Source: Streptomyces flavotricini (GTDB taxonomy: Bacteria; Actinomycetota; Actinomycetes; Streptomycetales; Streptomycetaceae). Taken from it: a stretch of DNA of 64,000 nucleotides. The notes beneath the pieces were generated by a model, which searched no databases, had not been told where the DNA came from, and saw only the letters and a list, made by a program, of their open reading frames with translations. Made by a program: the position numbers and the translations under genes. The stretch spans positions 6,139,658 to 6,203,657 of the forward strand of contig NZ_JAINUL010000001.1 of NCBI RefSeq assembly GCF_020639365.1. Direction: 5' to 3'. Shown piece after piece: positions 57,168-64,000 of the stretch; the stretch's first letter is position 1; each line of letters opens with the position of its first letter.

Positions 57168-57686
57168 CTACGCGCGGAAACGGTCCCACAGCCGGGGGAA
57201 GCGCTCCGCGAGCACGGCTTCGTCCTCGAAGTCCAGCGGGGTGCCCTCCGGCTCGGCCGCTTGCAGCGGAATGCCCAGATCCGGCGCCACCGCCCCCGTC
57301 AGCTGCTCGTACGCCTCGTCGGCCGCGTACCCCAGCTCCTCGCCGTCCCCGTCGATCTCCTCGTCGAACTCGTCCAGGAGCTCCGCGAGCGCGTCCGGAT
57401 CGTGCACCCCGCCCTCGAACACCTCCCGGCCCTGGCCGATCAGCCAGCACCGGAAGTAGTCGAACGCGTCGTCGCTCGCGCCGTCGAGCAGGACCCAGGC
57501 CGCGCCCCACAGGTCCCACGTGTACGCCCGGTTGTACCGGGACTCGAAGTGCCGGGCGAAGTCCAGGACGGAGTCCGGATCGAGCTGCGCCAGCCGCTCC
57601 ACGAGCAGCTCGGCGTGCTCCTCGGGGTCGCCCTCGGCGGCCTCGCGGGTACGGTCGACGATCTCCCAGAACTCCGTCTCGTCCAT
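57168..57686 (-). CDS. DUF4240 protein
   Basis: The 172-residue protein starts at ATG 57686 after GGAG. A start at 57725 is less likely. MDETEFWEIVDRTREAAEGDPEEHAELLVERLAQL, then SRYNRAYTWDLWGAAWVLLDGASDDAFDYFRCWLIGQGREVFE, is the DUF4240 signature. The protein is acidic and cytoplasmic, with no signal. Its role is unknown; the family is common in Streptomyces. It converges with the SDR gene (three bases between stops). Confidence 0.92.
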   Translation of the reverse strand: MDETEFWEIVDRTREAAEGDPEEHAELLVERLAQLDPDSVLDFARHFESRYNRAYTWDLWGAAWVLLDGASDDAFDYFRCWLIGQGREVFEGGVHDPDALAELLDEFDEEIDGDGEELGYAADEAYEQLTGAVAPDLGIPLQAAEPEGTPLDFEDEAVLAERFPRLWDRFRA

Positions 57687-57738
57687 CACCGCTCCAGCAT
57701 CACGGGTGCGCCCCCTCGCCGCCACCGCTCATACGGCC

Positions 57739-57786
57739 AAAGGCCGGTGTCCGACCCCCGGGGAAGGGGGTCGGACACCGGCCTTT
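57739..57786. terminator. 21-bp hairpin terminator after aceE
   Basis: Arms 57739-57759 and 57766-57786 are exact complements, giving a 21-bp stem with a six-base loop. It lies 20 bases after the aceE stop (minus strand) and is the strongest terminator in the window. It also insulates the DUF4240 gene, which lies on the same strand downstream. Confidence 0.9.
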
Positions 57787-57806
57787 CGTCTCATCGCGTC
57801 CGGGCC

Positions 57807-60488
57807 TCAGAGGCCGTAGCGCTCGCGGGCTTCCTTTATGGCGGACGCCGGCACCTCGCCGCGGCGGGCGAGCTGGGCCAGCGCGGCCACCACGATCGAC
57901 TGCGCGTCGACGCCGAAGTGGCGGCGGGCGCCCTCGCGGGTGTCGGACAGGCCGAAGCCGTCCGTACCGAGCGAGGTCCAGTCCTGCTCCACCCACTGGC
58001 TGATCTGGTCCGGGACCTGGCGCATCCAGTCGGATACGGCCAGCACCGGGCTCGTGACGCCCTCCAGCGCGCGCGTGACGTACGGGGTGCGCACCTCGCC
58101 GCGCAGCAGCGCCTCGTCGCACTCCAGCGCGTCGCGCCGCAGCTCGCCCCAGGAGGTGGCGGACCAGACGTCGGCGGCCACGTTCCAGTCGGCGGCGAGC
58201 AGCTGCTGCGCCTCCAGCACCCAGTGGATCGCCGTGCCCGAGGCCATCAGCTGGATCTTCGGGGCGTCGGCGGCCGGGGCGGACTCCAGCGAGGAGGCCT
58301 CGTTGAAGCGGTAGAGGCCGCGCAGGATGCCCTCTTCCACGCCCTCCGGCATGGCCGGCTGCACCTTCGGCTCGTTGTAGACCGTCAGGTAGTAGAAGAC
58401 GTCTTCCGGCTGCTCGCCGTACATGCGGCGCAGACCGTCCTTGACGATCACCGCGATCTCGTACGCGAACGCCGGGTCGTAGTTGAGCGACGCCGGGTTC
58501 GTGGACGCGATCAGGTGCGAGTGCCCGTCCGCGTGCTGCAGGCCCTCACCGGTCAGGGTCGTGCGACCGGCGGTGGCGCCGACGATGAAGCCCTTGCCGA
58601 GCTGGTCGGCGAGCTGCCACATCTGGTCGGCGGTGCGCTGCCAGCCGAACATCGAGTAGAAGATGTAGAAGGGGATCATCGGCTCGCCGTGCGTCGCGTA
58701 CGACGTGCAGGCGGCGATGAAGTCGGCCATGGCGCCGGCCTCGGTGATCCCCTCGTTGAGGATCTGGCCGTCCTTGGCTTCCTTGTAGTACATGAGCTGG
58801 TCGCGGTCGACCGGCTCGTACGTCTGACCCAGCGGCGAGTAGATGCCGGCCGACGGGAAGAGGGACTCCATACCGAAGGTGCGGGCCTCGTCGGGGACGA
58901 TCGGCACCCAGCGCTTGCCGGTCTCCTTGTCCCGCATCAGGTCCTTGACCAGGCGGACGAAGGCCATCGTGGTGGCCATCTCCTGCTTGCCGGAGCCCTT
59001 GATGAGCGGGGCGAAGGAGCGCTCGGCCGGGGCGGGCAGGGCCACGTGGTGGACCTTGCGGGCCGGGGCCGGACCGCCGAGGGCCGCGCGGCGCTCGTTC
59101 AGGTACCGCACCTCGGGGCTGTCCGCGCCCGGGTGGCCGTAGGGGACGACGCCGTCGGCGAAGGCGCTGTCCGGGATCGGGAGCCCGAGCAGGTCGCGCA
59201 TGCCCTTGAACTCGTCGATCGTCAGCTTCTTCATCTGGTGGTTCGCGTTCTTCGACTCGAACCCGGCGCCCAGCGTGTAGCCCTTGACGGTCTGCGCGAG
59301 GATGACCGTCGGCGCGCCCTTGTGCTCCAGGGCGGCCTTGTACGCGGCGTACACCTTGCGGGGCTCGTGGCCGCCGCGGGAGCTGTGGAAGCACTCGGCG
59401 ATCTTCGCGTCGGAGAGCACGCCGGCCAGCTGCACGAGTTCGGCGTTGGCGCCGAAGAAGTGCTGGCGGATGTAGGCGACGTCGCGGGTCGCGTACGTCT
59501 GGAACTGCGCGTCGGGTACCTCGCGCAGGCGGCGTACGAGTGCGCCCGTGGTGTCGAGCTGGAACAGCTCGTCCCAGGCGGAGCCCCACAGCGACTTGAT
59601 GACGTTCCAGCCGGCGCCGCGGAACTGGGCCTCCAGCTCCTGTACCACGCGGAAGTTGGCGCGGACCGGACCGTCGAGGCGCTGCAGGTTGCAGTTGATG
59701 ACGAAGGTCAGGTTGTCGAGCTGCTCACGGGAGGCGAGGGCCAGGGCGGCGGTCGACTCGGGCTCGTCCATCTCGCCGTCGCCCAGGAAGGCCCAGACGT
59801 GCGAGTTGGCGGTGTCCTTGATGTTCCGGTTCTGCAGGTAGCGGTTGAAGCGCGCCTGGTAGATCGCGGAGAGCGGGCCGAGGCCCATGGAGACCGTCGG
59901 GAACTCCCACAGCCACGGCAGGCGCCGCGGGTGCGGGTAGGACGGCAGGCCGTTGCCGCCGGACTCCTGGCGGAAGTTGTCGAGCTGCTGCTCGGAGATG
60001 CGCCCGTCGAGGAAGGCGCGGGCGTAGATGCCGGGGGAGGCGTGGCCCTGGATGTAGAGCTGGTCGCCCGATCCGTCGGCCTCCTTCCCGCGGAAGAAGT
60101 GCTGGAAGCCGGTCTCGTAGAGCCAGGCCGCCGAGGCGAAGGTGGCGATGTGGCCGCCGACGCCGTACTTGGAGCCGCGGGTCACCATGGCGGCCGCGTT
60201 CCAGCGGTTCCATGCGGTGATCTTGGCTTCCATCTCCTCGTCACCCGGGAACTCGGGCTCGGCGGAGGTGGGGATGGTGTTGACGTAGTCCGTCTCCAGC
60301 AGCTTCGGCAGGGCGAGGCCGGCGGCCTCGGCGTGCTGGAGGGTGCGGCGGAGCAGGTATTCGGCGCGGCGCGTACCGGCGGCCTTGGCGACGGCGTCCA
60401 GGGAGGCCGCCCATTCGGCGGTCTCCTCGGTGTCGCGGTCCGGGAGCTGGTCGAGCTCGCTCGGAAGCTTTCCTACGGGGTCGGACAT
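57807..60488 (-). CDS. aceE: Pyruvate dehydrogenase E1 component, homodimeric
   Basis: The 893-residue protein starts at ATG 60488, 11 bases after GGAAGG. AceE signature: thiamine-diphosphate motif GDGEMDEPESTAAL...NLTFVINCNLQRLDGPV (about 240-275), GGHIATFASAAWLYETGFQHFFRG, YIQGHASPGIYARAFL, QMKKLTIDEFKGMRDLLGL and the C-terminal HLIASTNPASLNYDPAFAYE. It decarboxylates pyruvate and hands the acetyl group to lipoylated E2. The E2 gene at 62893 and lipB-lipA are in the same window. A promoter with a palindrome lies about 90-120 bases upstream. Confidence 0.98.
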   Translation of the reverse strand: MSDPVGKLPSELDQLPDRDTEETAEWAASLDAVAKAAGTRRAEYLLRRTLQHAEAAGLALPKLLETDYVNTIPTSAEPEFPGDEEMEAKITAWNRWNAAAMVTRGSKYGVGGHIATFASAAWLYETGFQHFFRGKEADGSGDQLYIQGHASPGIYARAFLDGRISEQQLDNFRQESGGNGLPSYPHPRRLPWLWEFPTVSMGLGPLSAIYQARFNRYLQNRNIKDTANSHVWAFLGDGEMDEPESTAALALASREQLDNLTFVINCNLQRLDGPVRANFRVVQELEAQFRGAGWNVIKSLWGSAWDELFQLDTTGALVRRLREVPDAQFQTYATRDVAYIRQHFFGANAELVQLAGVLSDAKIAECFHSSRGGHEPRKVYAAYKAALEHKGAPTVILAQTVKGYTLGAGFESKNANHQMKKLTIDEFKGMRDLLGLPIPDSAFADGVVPYGHPGADSPEVRYLNERRAALGGPAPARKVHHVALPAPAERSFAPLIKGSGKQEMATTMAFVRLVKDLMRDKETGKRWVPIVPDEARTFGMESLFPSAGIYSPLGQTYEPVDRDQLMYYKEAKDGQILNEGITEAGAMADFIAACTSYATHGEPMIPFYIFYSMFGWQRTADQMWQLADQLGKGFIVGATAGRTTLTGEGLQHADGHSHLIASTNPASLNYDPAFAYEIAVIVKDGLRRMYGEQPEDVFYYLTVYNEPKVQPAMPEGVEEGILRGLYRFNEASSLESAPAADAPKIQLMASGTAIHWVLEAQQLLAADWNVAADVWSATSWGELRRDALECDEALLRGEVRTPYVTRALEGVTSPVLAVSDWMRQVPDQISQWVEQDWTSLGTDGFGLSDTREGARRHFGVDAQSIVVAALAQLARRGEVPASAIKEARERYGL

Positions 60489-60580
60489 CGGTGTGCGCCG
60501 CCTTCCGGACAAAGGAGAGGTGGTGAAAAATCCCTGACGGGCAGGACAGGGTCGATGGGCCCGGTTGGGGTCCGTCGTCG

Positions 60581-60610
60581 ACTGTAAATCGCTGATCGAT
60601 GATCGATCAA
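60581..60610 (-). promoter_or_regulatory. aceE promoter with overlapping 17-bp palindrome
   Basis: On the minus strand, TTGATC (60605-60610) and TACAGT (60581-60586) are 18 bp apart, a plausible -35/-10 pair. TGATCGAT-G-ATCGATCA (60593-60609) is a perfect palindrome that overlaps the -35 and the spacer, so a bound protein would block RNA polymerase. The leader would be about 90 bases. Confidence 0.55.
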
Positions 60611-60627
60611 ACGAATGTGACGTTGAA

Positions 60628-60683
60628 TTGGCCATCCGGCCAAAAGTCGGCACCCGGTGCCATGAAATCAGGCACCCGGTGCC
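60628..60683. promoter_or_regulatory. Cluster of three dyads upstream of aceE
   Basis: TTGGCC-ATCC-GGCCAA (60628-60643) is followed by two exact copies of GGCACCCGGTGCC (60649-60661 and 60671-60683), which start 22 bases apart, about two helical turns. They lie between the gntR stop (60709) and the aceE promoter. Operator function is inferred; they could also form hairpins ending gntR. Confidence 0.5.
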
Positions 60684-60708
60684 GGGTAAAACGGGGCAAA
60701 CCAACCCG

Positions 60709-61335
60709 TCAGGCGCGGGGTGCGCACCCCAGGACGTGCCGCTTCACGAGCACTCCGATGTCCGGATCCTGACTGCGGAACGCCTCCACGAGGGCCGCGT
60801 GCTCCTCCGCGTACGACTTCTGGACGGTTCCCAGCCAGCGGATCGACAGGGCCGTGAAGACCTCGATGCCCAGGCTCTCCCAGGTGTGCAGCAGCACGCT
60901 GTTCCCGGCCGCCCGCACCAGCTCCCGGTGGAACCCGACGGTGTGCCGCACCTGCGCGGTCCCGTCCTCGGTCCGGTCGGCCTCCCACAGCGCCGCCACG
61001 TGCGGCTCCAGCGCCGAGCAGTCCGCAGCCAGCCGCGGGGCGGCCAGCTCGGCCGCGATCTGCTCCAGGCCGGCCCGGACCGGGTAGATCTCCTCCAGGT
61101 CGGCCGCCGACAGGTTCCGTACGCGCACGCCCTTGTTCGGCGCCGACTCGATGAGCCGCAGCGTCTCCAGCTCGCGCAGCGCCTCGCGCACGGGCGTCTG
61201 GCTGACCTCCAGCTCCACGGCGATCCGGCGCTCGACGATCCGCTCGCCGGGCTTCCAGCGGCCGCTGACGATCCCCTCCACGATGTGCTCGCGGATCTGC
61301 TCGCGCAGCGAGTGCACGACGGGTGGGGTGATCAT
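60709..61335 (-). CDS. GntR-family regulator (FCD type)
   Basis: The 208-residue protein starts at ATG 61335, ten to twelve bases after AGGAG. ATG 61365 is also in frame. The winged helix is at about 8-72: LREQIREHIVEGIVSGRWKPGERIVERRIAVELEVSQTPVREALRELETLRLIE. The FCD domain follows (EEIYPVRAGLEQIAAELAA, HRELVRAAGNSVLLHTWESLG, EEHAALVEAFRSQD), which often binds carboxylic acids through a metal. Its gene lies just upstream of aceE on the same strand. A role in aceE control, like that of PdhR, is a fair guess only. Confidence 0.92.
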   Translation of the reverse strand: MITPPVVHSLREQIREHIVEGIVSGRWKPGERIVERRIAVELEVSQTPVREALRELETLRLIESAPNKGVRVRNLSAADLEEIYPVRAGLEQIAAELAAPRLAADCSALEPHVAALWEADRTEDGTAQVRHTVGFHRELVRAAGNSVLLHTWESLGIEVFTALSIRWLGTVQKSYAEEHAALVEAFRSQDPDIGVLVKRHVLGCAPRA

Positions 61336-61441
61336 CGGGGCTTCATCTCCTGTGGGGCCGCGCATCGCTTCGATGCGTAGACAATACGGCGGAGTGGGCC
61401 GCGGGGATGCGTTCCTGGTCAGGGCCGTTGGGTGAGGCTGG

Positions 61442-62776
61442 TTACAAGGCGCTGCGCCGGATCAGGCTCAGGGCCGTGACCGGACCCACCGACAGCCGGT
61501 ACGCGCCCGGTTCGGGCGGCGGGAACGCGACGCCGTAACGGCCGCCGCCCAGGCTCCGCAGGGCGCGGGCCGCCGGGCGGCCGCCGTCGGCCGGGCACAG
61601 CTCCGCCATGAGCAGCCGCTCGTCGTCGGGGGCCGTGACCGTGACCTCGTACGGGACCCCGGCGGGCAGTACGGGCGGCACCCGCACCCCCAGCCCGGCG
61701 GCCGGGTCCGCGGCGTCCGGCTCCTCGGGGGGCAGGGGCTCGTCGCCCAGGAGGCCGCGCAGGGCCTCCCGTACGGCGGCGTTGTTCTGGAGCGAGCCGT
61801 GCTGCTCGTACGGGGTCCACCACGCGTACGGGGTCCGCGACCGCGTCACCCCGGCGGCCGTGCCGAGGCGGGGGACGGTGCCGTCGCCGTCGGCCTCCGG
61901 GAGGAGGACCAGGCGGTCCCCGGCGTGGCGCGCGGTCGTCGCCGTGGGCTGGCCCGTGCCGGCGATCGCGTACAGATCGGCCCGCGGCGGGGCGTCGCGC
62001 AGGTCGGCGTGGAAGCGGGCCGCGTCCGCCAGCAGCGCCTCGTCCACGCCCGGCAGCCCCGGCAGGTCACGCAGGTGTGCGAGTCCGTCCGGGCCTTCCA
62101 GACAGGCGTAGTCGGGGGCCAGCTGGTGCAGGGACGGCAGGCTGCGGGCGAAGGCGCCGAGCTCGCGGTCCCGGTCCCGGCGGTCCCCGCCCTCCACCAG
62201 ATCGGCCAGGGCCCGCAGGGAGCCCCGGTGCGGGGTGCCGAGGGTGATCACGCGGCGGGTGATCCCGTCCCCGCCGAGGCGTTCCACGTAGTGCCGGGCC
62301 ACCAGCCCGCCCATCCCGTGGCAGAGGAAGACCACCCGGGCCCCGCGGCGCTCGGGGGCCGAAGCCCGCCAGCGCTCCAGCTCCAGGCCCATCCGGTCCT
62401 TCAGCCGCCCGGCGTTGTAGCGGCAGGACAGCCGCCAGTCGTACGGGAACGTGAGCAGGTTGTCCGAAACGGACAGGGTGAAATGGCGTTCCAGCCAGCG
62501 CAGCAGGTCCGTGTAGCCGTCCACCGGGTGCCAGATGCCCGGCAGGGCGTGCAGATCCGGCATCAGGCCCACGGGGACGACCCCGTCGCCCGGATCGCCG
62601 TCGCCTATGTCCTTCGGGAGCCGCAGGGCGCCCACGGAGCCGCCGAAGTTCCGCAGGCCGCGTAACAGGGCCGGGCCGGAGAGGTCCCAGACGGCTCTGC
62701 CCTCGGCGTCCGCGAGCCGACTGCCCAGGATCCCCGGCAGTACCACGACCAGATCCGTCACCTGTGTCCGTGCCAT
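61442..62776 (-). CDS. LCAT/lipase-like alpha/beta-hydrolase with altered nucleophile
   Basis: The 444-residue protein starts at ATG 62776. TDLVVVLPGILGSRLADAEGRAVWDL begins an LCAT-like (lecithin:cholesterol acyltransferase) alpha/beta-hydrolase; FPYDWRLSCRYNA and later PDYACLEGPDG and DGDGTVPRLGTA also fit. The nucleophile elbow, normally GHSMGG, reads CHGMGGLVARHY, so the serine is glycine (residue 154). A C-terminal beta-domain of about 90 residues follows. Without the serine it may be inactive or use another residue. Start and frame are clear. Confidence 0.85.
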   Translation of the reverse strand: MARTQVTDLVVVLPGILGSRLADAEGRAVWDLSGPALLRGLRNFGGSVGALRLPKDIGDGDPGDGVVPVGLMPDLHALPGIWHPVDGYTDLLRWLERHFTLSVSDNLLTFPYDWRLSCRYNAGRLKDRMGLELERWRASAPERRGARVVFLCHGMGGLVARHYVERLGGDGITRRVITLGTPHRGSLRALADLVEGGDRRDRDRELGAFARSLPSLHQLAPDYACLEGPDGLAHLRDLPGLPGVDEALLADAARFHADLRDAPPRADLYAIAGTGQPTATTARHAGDRLVLLPEADGDGTVPRLGTAAGVTRSRTPYAWWTPYEQHGSLQNNAAVREALRGLLGDEPLPPEEPDAADPAAGLGVRVPPVLPAGVPYEVTVTAPDDERLLMAELCPADGGRPAARALRSLGGGRYGVAFPPPEPGAYRLSVGPVTALSLIRRSAL

Positions 62777-62819
62777 ACGCAGCCCCCCGAGATGTCACAC
62801 ATGGACCCACCAGGGTATG

Positions 62820-62860
62820 ACGACGGCGCCCCCGCCCGAAGTGGTTCCGGGCGGGGGCGC
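62820..62860. terminator. 16-bp hairpin terminator after the E2 gene
   Basis: Arms 62820-62835 and 62845-62860 are exact complements with a nine-base loop, 32 bases after the E2 stop on the minus strand and before the lipase-like gene on the same strand. Confidence 0.85.
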
Positions 62861-62892
62861 CGTACGAGTCGCGCGTCGACGGGGCCGGGGCC

Positions 62893-64000
62893 TCAGAGGC
62901 CGAGCTCGACCTCGAACTCGCCGGCCTCGAGGATCGCCTTGACGGCCGAGAGGTACCGGGCCGCGTCCGCACCGTCCACCAGGCGGTGGTCGTAGGACAG
63001 GGTCAGGTACGTCATGTCGCGGACGCCGATGACGGTGCCCTCGGGGGTCTCGATGACCATCGGGCGCTTGACCGTGGCACCGATGCCCAGGATGGCGACC
63101 TGGTTCGGGGGCACGATCACGGTGTCGAACAGCGCACCGCGCGAGCCGGTGTTGCTGATGGTGAAGGTCGCGCCCGACAGCTCGTCCGGCGTGATCTTGT
63201 TGCCGCGGACCTTGGCGGCCAGGTCGGCGGTGGCCTTGGAGATGCCCGCCAGGTTGAGGTCACCGGCACCCTTGATGACCGGGGTCATCAGGCCCTTCTC
63301 GGAGTCCACGGCGATGCCGATGTTCTCCGAGTCGAAGTAGGTGATGGTGCCCTCGTCGTCGTTGATCCGGGCGTTGACGACCGCGTGGGCCTTCAGCGCC
63401 TGGGCGGCGGCCTTGACGAAGAACGGCATCGGCGAGAGCTTGACGCCCTCGCGGGCCAGGAAGGAGCCCTTGGCCTGCTCGCGCAGCTTCATGATCTTGG
63501 TGATGTCCACCTCGACCACGGAGCTGAGCTGAGCCTGCGAGTGCAGGGCCTTCATCATGTTGTCGCCGATGACCTTGCGCATGCGGGTCATCTTGACGGT
63601 CTGACCGCGCAGCTCCGAGACGGCGGCGGCGGCCGGGGCCTTGGCGGCCGGGGCGGCGGCCGGAGCCGGGGCGGCAGCGGCGGCCTTGGCGGCCTCGGCG
63701 GCGGCCAGGACGTCCTGCTTGCGGATACGGCCACCGACACCGGTGCCCGAGACCGAGGCCAGGTTGACGCCGGACTCCGAGGCGAGCTTGCGCACCAGCG
63801 GGGTCACGTACGCGCCCTCGTCACCGGCGGAGACCGCGGCGGCGGGAGCGGCCACGGCCGGAGCCGGGGTGACCGGAGCCGGAGCGGCGACCGGAGCCGG
63901 AGCGGCCACCGGGGCGGCAGCGGCCGGGGCGGCCACGACCGGAGCCGGAGCGGCGACCGGAGCCGGAGCGGCCACGGGGGCCGGGGCGGCAGCGGCCGGG
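62893..64000 (-). CDS. sucB: Dihydrolipoamide acyltransferase E2 (2-oxoglutarate dehydrogenase type), 5' part outside window
   Basis: At least 369 residues are in the window and the start is beyond base 64000. An Ala/Pro-rich linker (low complexity) leads to the E1/E3-binding domain AYVTPLVRKLASESGVNLASVSGTGVGGRIRKQDVLAA. The catalytic acyltransferase domain follows, with MTRMRKVIGDNMMKALHSQAQLSSVVEVD, FTISNTGSRGALFDTVI and the active-site SYDHRLVDGADAARYL (His and Asp-Gly). E2 takes the acyl group from E1 on its lipoyl arm to CoA. In actinobacteria one E2 may serve both pyruvate and 2-oxoglutarate complexes, so naming sucB over aceF is tentative. Confidence 0.95.
   Translation of the reverse strand, partial: PAAAAPAPVAAPAPVAAPAPVVAAPAAAAPVAAPAPVAAPAPVTPAPAVAAPAAAVSAGDEGAYVTPLVRKLASESGVNLASVSGTGVGGRIRKQDVLAAAEAAKAAAAAPAPAAAPAAKAPAAAAVSELRGQTVKMTRMRKVIGDNMMKALHSQAQLSSVVEVDITKIMKLREQAKGSFLAREGVKLSPMPFFVKAAAQALKAHAVVNARINDDEGTITYFDSENIGIAVDSEKGLMTPVIKGAGDLNLAGISKATADLAAKVRGNKITPDELSGATFTISNTGSRGALFDTVIVPPNQVAILGIGATVKRPMVIETPEGTVIGVRDMTYLTLSYDHRLVDGADAARYLSAVKAILEAGEFEVELGL
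63837..64000 (-). repeat. Ala/Pro linker coding repeat in the E2 gene
   Basis: The DNA is built of recurring GGAGCCGGAGCGGC and GGGGCGGCAGCGGCCGG blocks. On the minus strand these encode APAPVAAPAPV-type flexible linkers between lipoyl and E3-binding domains. Such linkers let the lipoyl arm swing between active sites. Confidence 0.8.

Noticed and set aside
57261..60587. A 1108-codon plus-strand frame opposite aceE
   Set aside because: It has shadow composition (Val/Arg/Gly/Leu) and aceE on the other strand has complete family motifs.
1..64000. Search for a defence island, prophage, biosynthetic gene cluster or transposon
   Set aside because: No integrase, transposase, polyketide or peptide synthase, toxin-antitoxin, restriction or CRISPR-associated gene is recognisable. 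Gene content is core metabolism, transport and regulation.

Overview
The window is about 72% G+C with strong G/C third-position bias, many GTG starts, AGGAG-type ribosome sites and tightly coupled genes. Together with GlnE, eukaryotic-type GlnII, type I GlnA, LipA/LipB, homodimeric AceE, XRE/DUF397 pairs and a maltose/starch locus of the MalEFG-AglA kind, this points to a Streptomyces chromosome or a very close actinomycete, in a core region. I see no rRNA, tRNA, CRISPR array, insertion sequence or prophage. The window cuts genes at both ends: glnE at the left and an E2 acyltransferase gene (sucB type) at the right.

Layout. 0-8.3 kb: end of glnE, a secreted Cys protein, a wHTH/zinc protein, a translationally coupled XRE-DUF397-HEAT trio, then a TetR repressor facing an APC permease and an amidohydrolase across a perfect 21-bp operator-like dyad. 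8.3-26.5 kb: a PAP2 membrane enzyme and a large alpha-glucan locus. Its core is malEFG, flanked by two paralogous alpha-glucosidase/LacI gene pairs, one on each side and in opposite orientation, followed by a secreted alpha-amylase with a starch-binding domain and a 1780-residue amylase-pullulanase. The secreted enzymes would cut starch outside the cell, MalEFG would import maltodextrins, and the cytoplasmic alpha-glucosidases would release glucose under LacI-family control. 26.5-38.1 kb: an apparent four-gene operon (di-iron protein, ferredoxin reductase, TetR, GNAT), a lipoprotein, a sigma-like membrane protein, a tyrosine phosphatase, a rhomboid-like protein, a Met/His-rich membrane protein with a PepSY partner, and a lone winged-helix regulator.

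38.5-54.9 kb: nitrogen and lipoate genes. glnII and glnA each have an upstream block fitting the GlnR pattern (five-base half sites every 11 bp), and GlnA has Tyr397, the residue that GlnE adenylylates. lipB-lipA make the lipoyl cofactor. Between them lie small conserved actinobacterial proteins, a PP2C phosphatase, a VIT-family transporter, an epimerase-like protein, a FAD oxidoreductase and an NsdA-like regulator. 55-64 kb: a RibD-like reductase, a TetR/SDR pair, a DUF4240 protein, aceE, a GntR/FCD regulator, a lipase-like protein whose nucleophile serine is replaced by glycine, and the E2 gene. AceE, E2 and LipA/LipB are functionally linked because E2 carries the lipoyl group.

The most interesting non-coding features are the dyad-crowded aceE promoter region, a 14-bp tandem array in the glnII leader, a 24-bp tandem repeat that runs across a stop codon, and several dyad operators. 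I do not see a clearly novel multi-gene defence or biosynthetic system; the best candidates for second looks are listed as findings.
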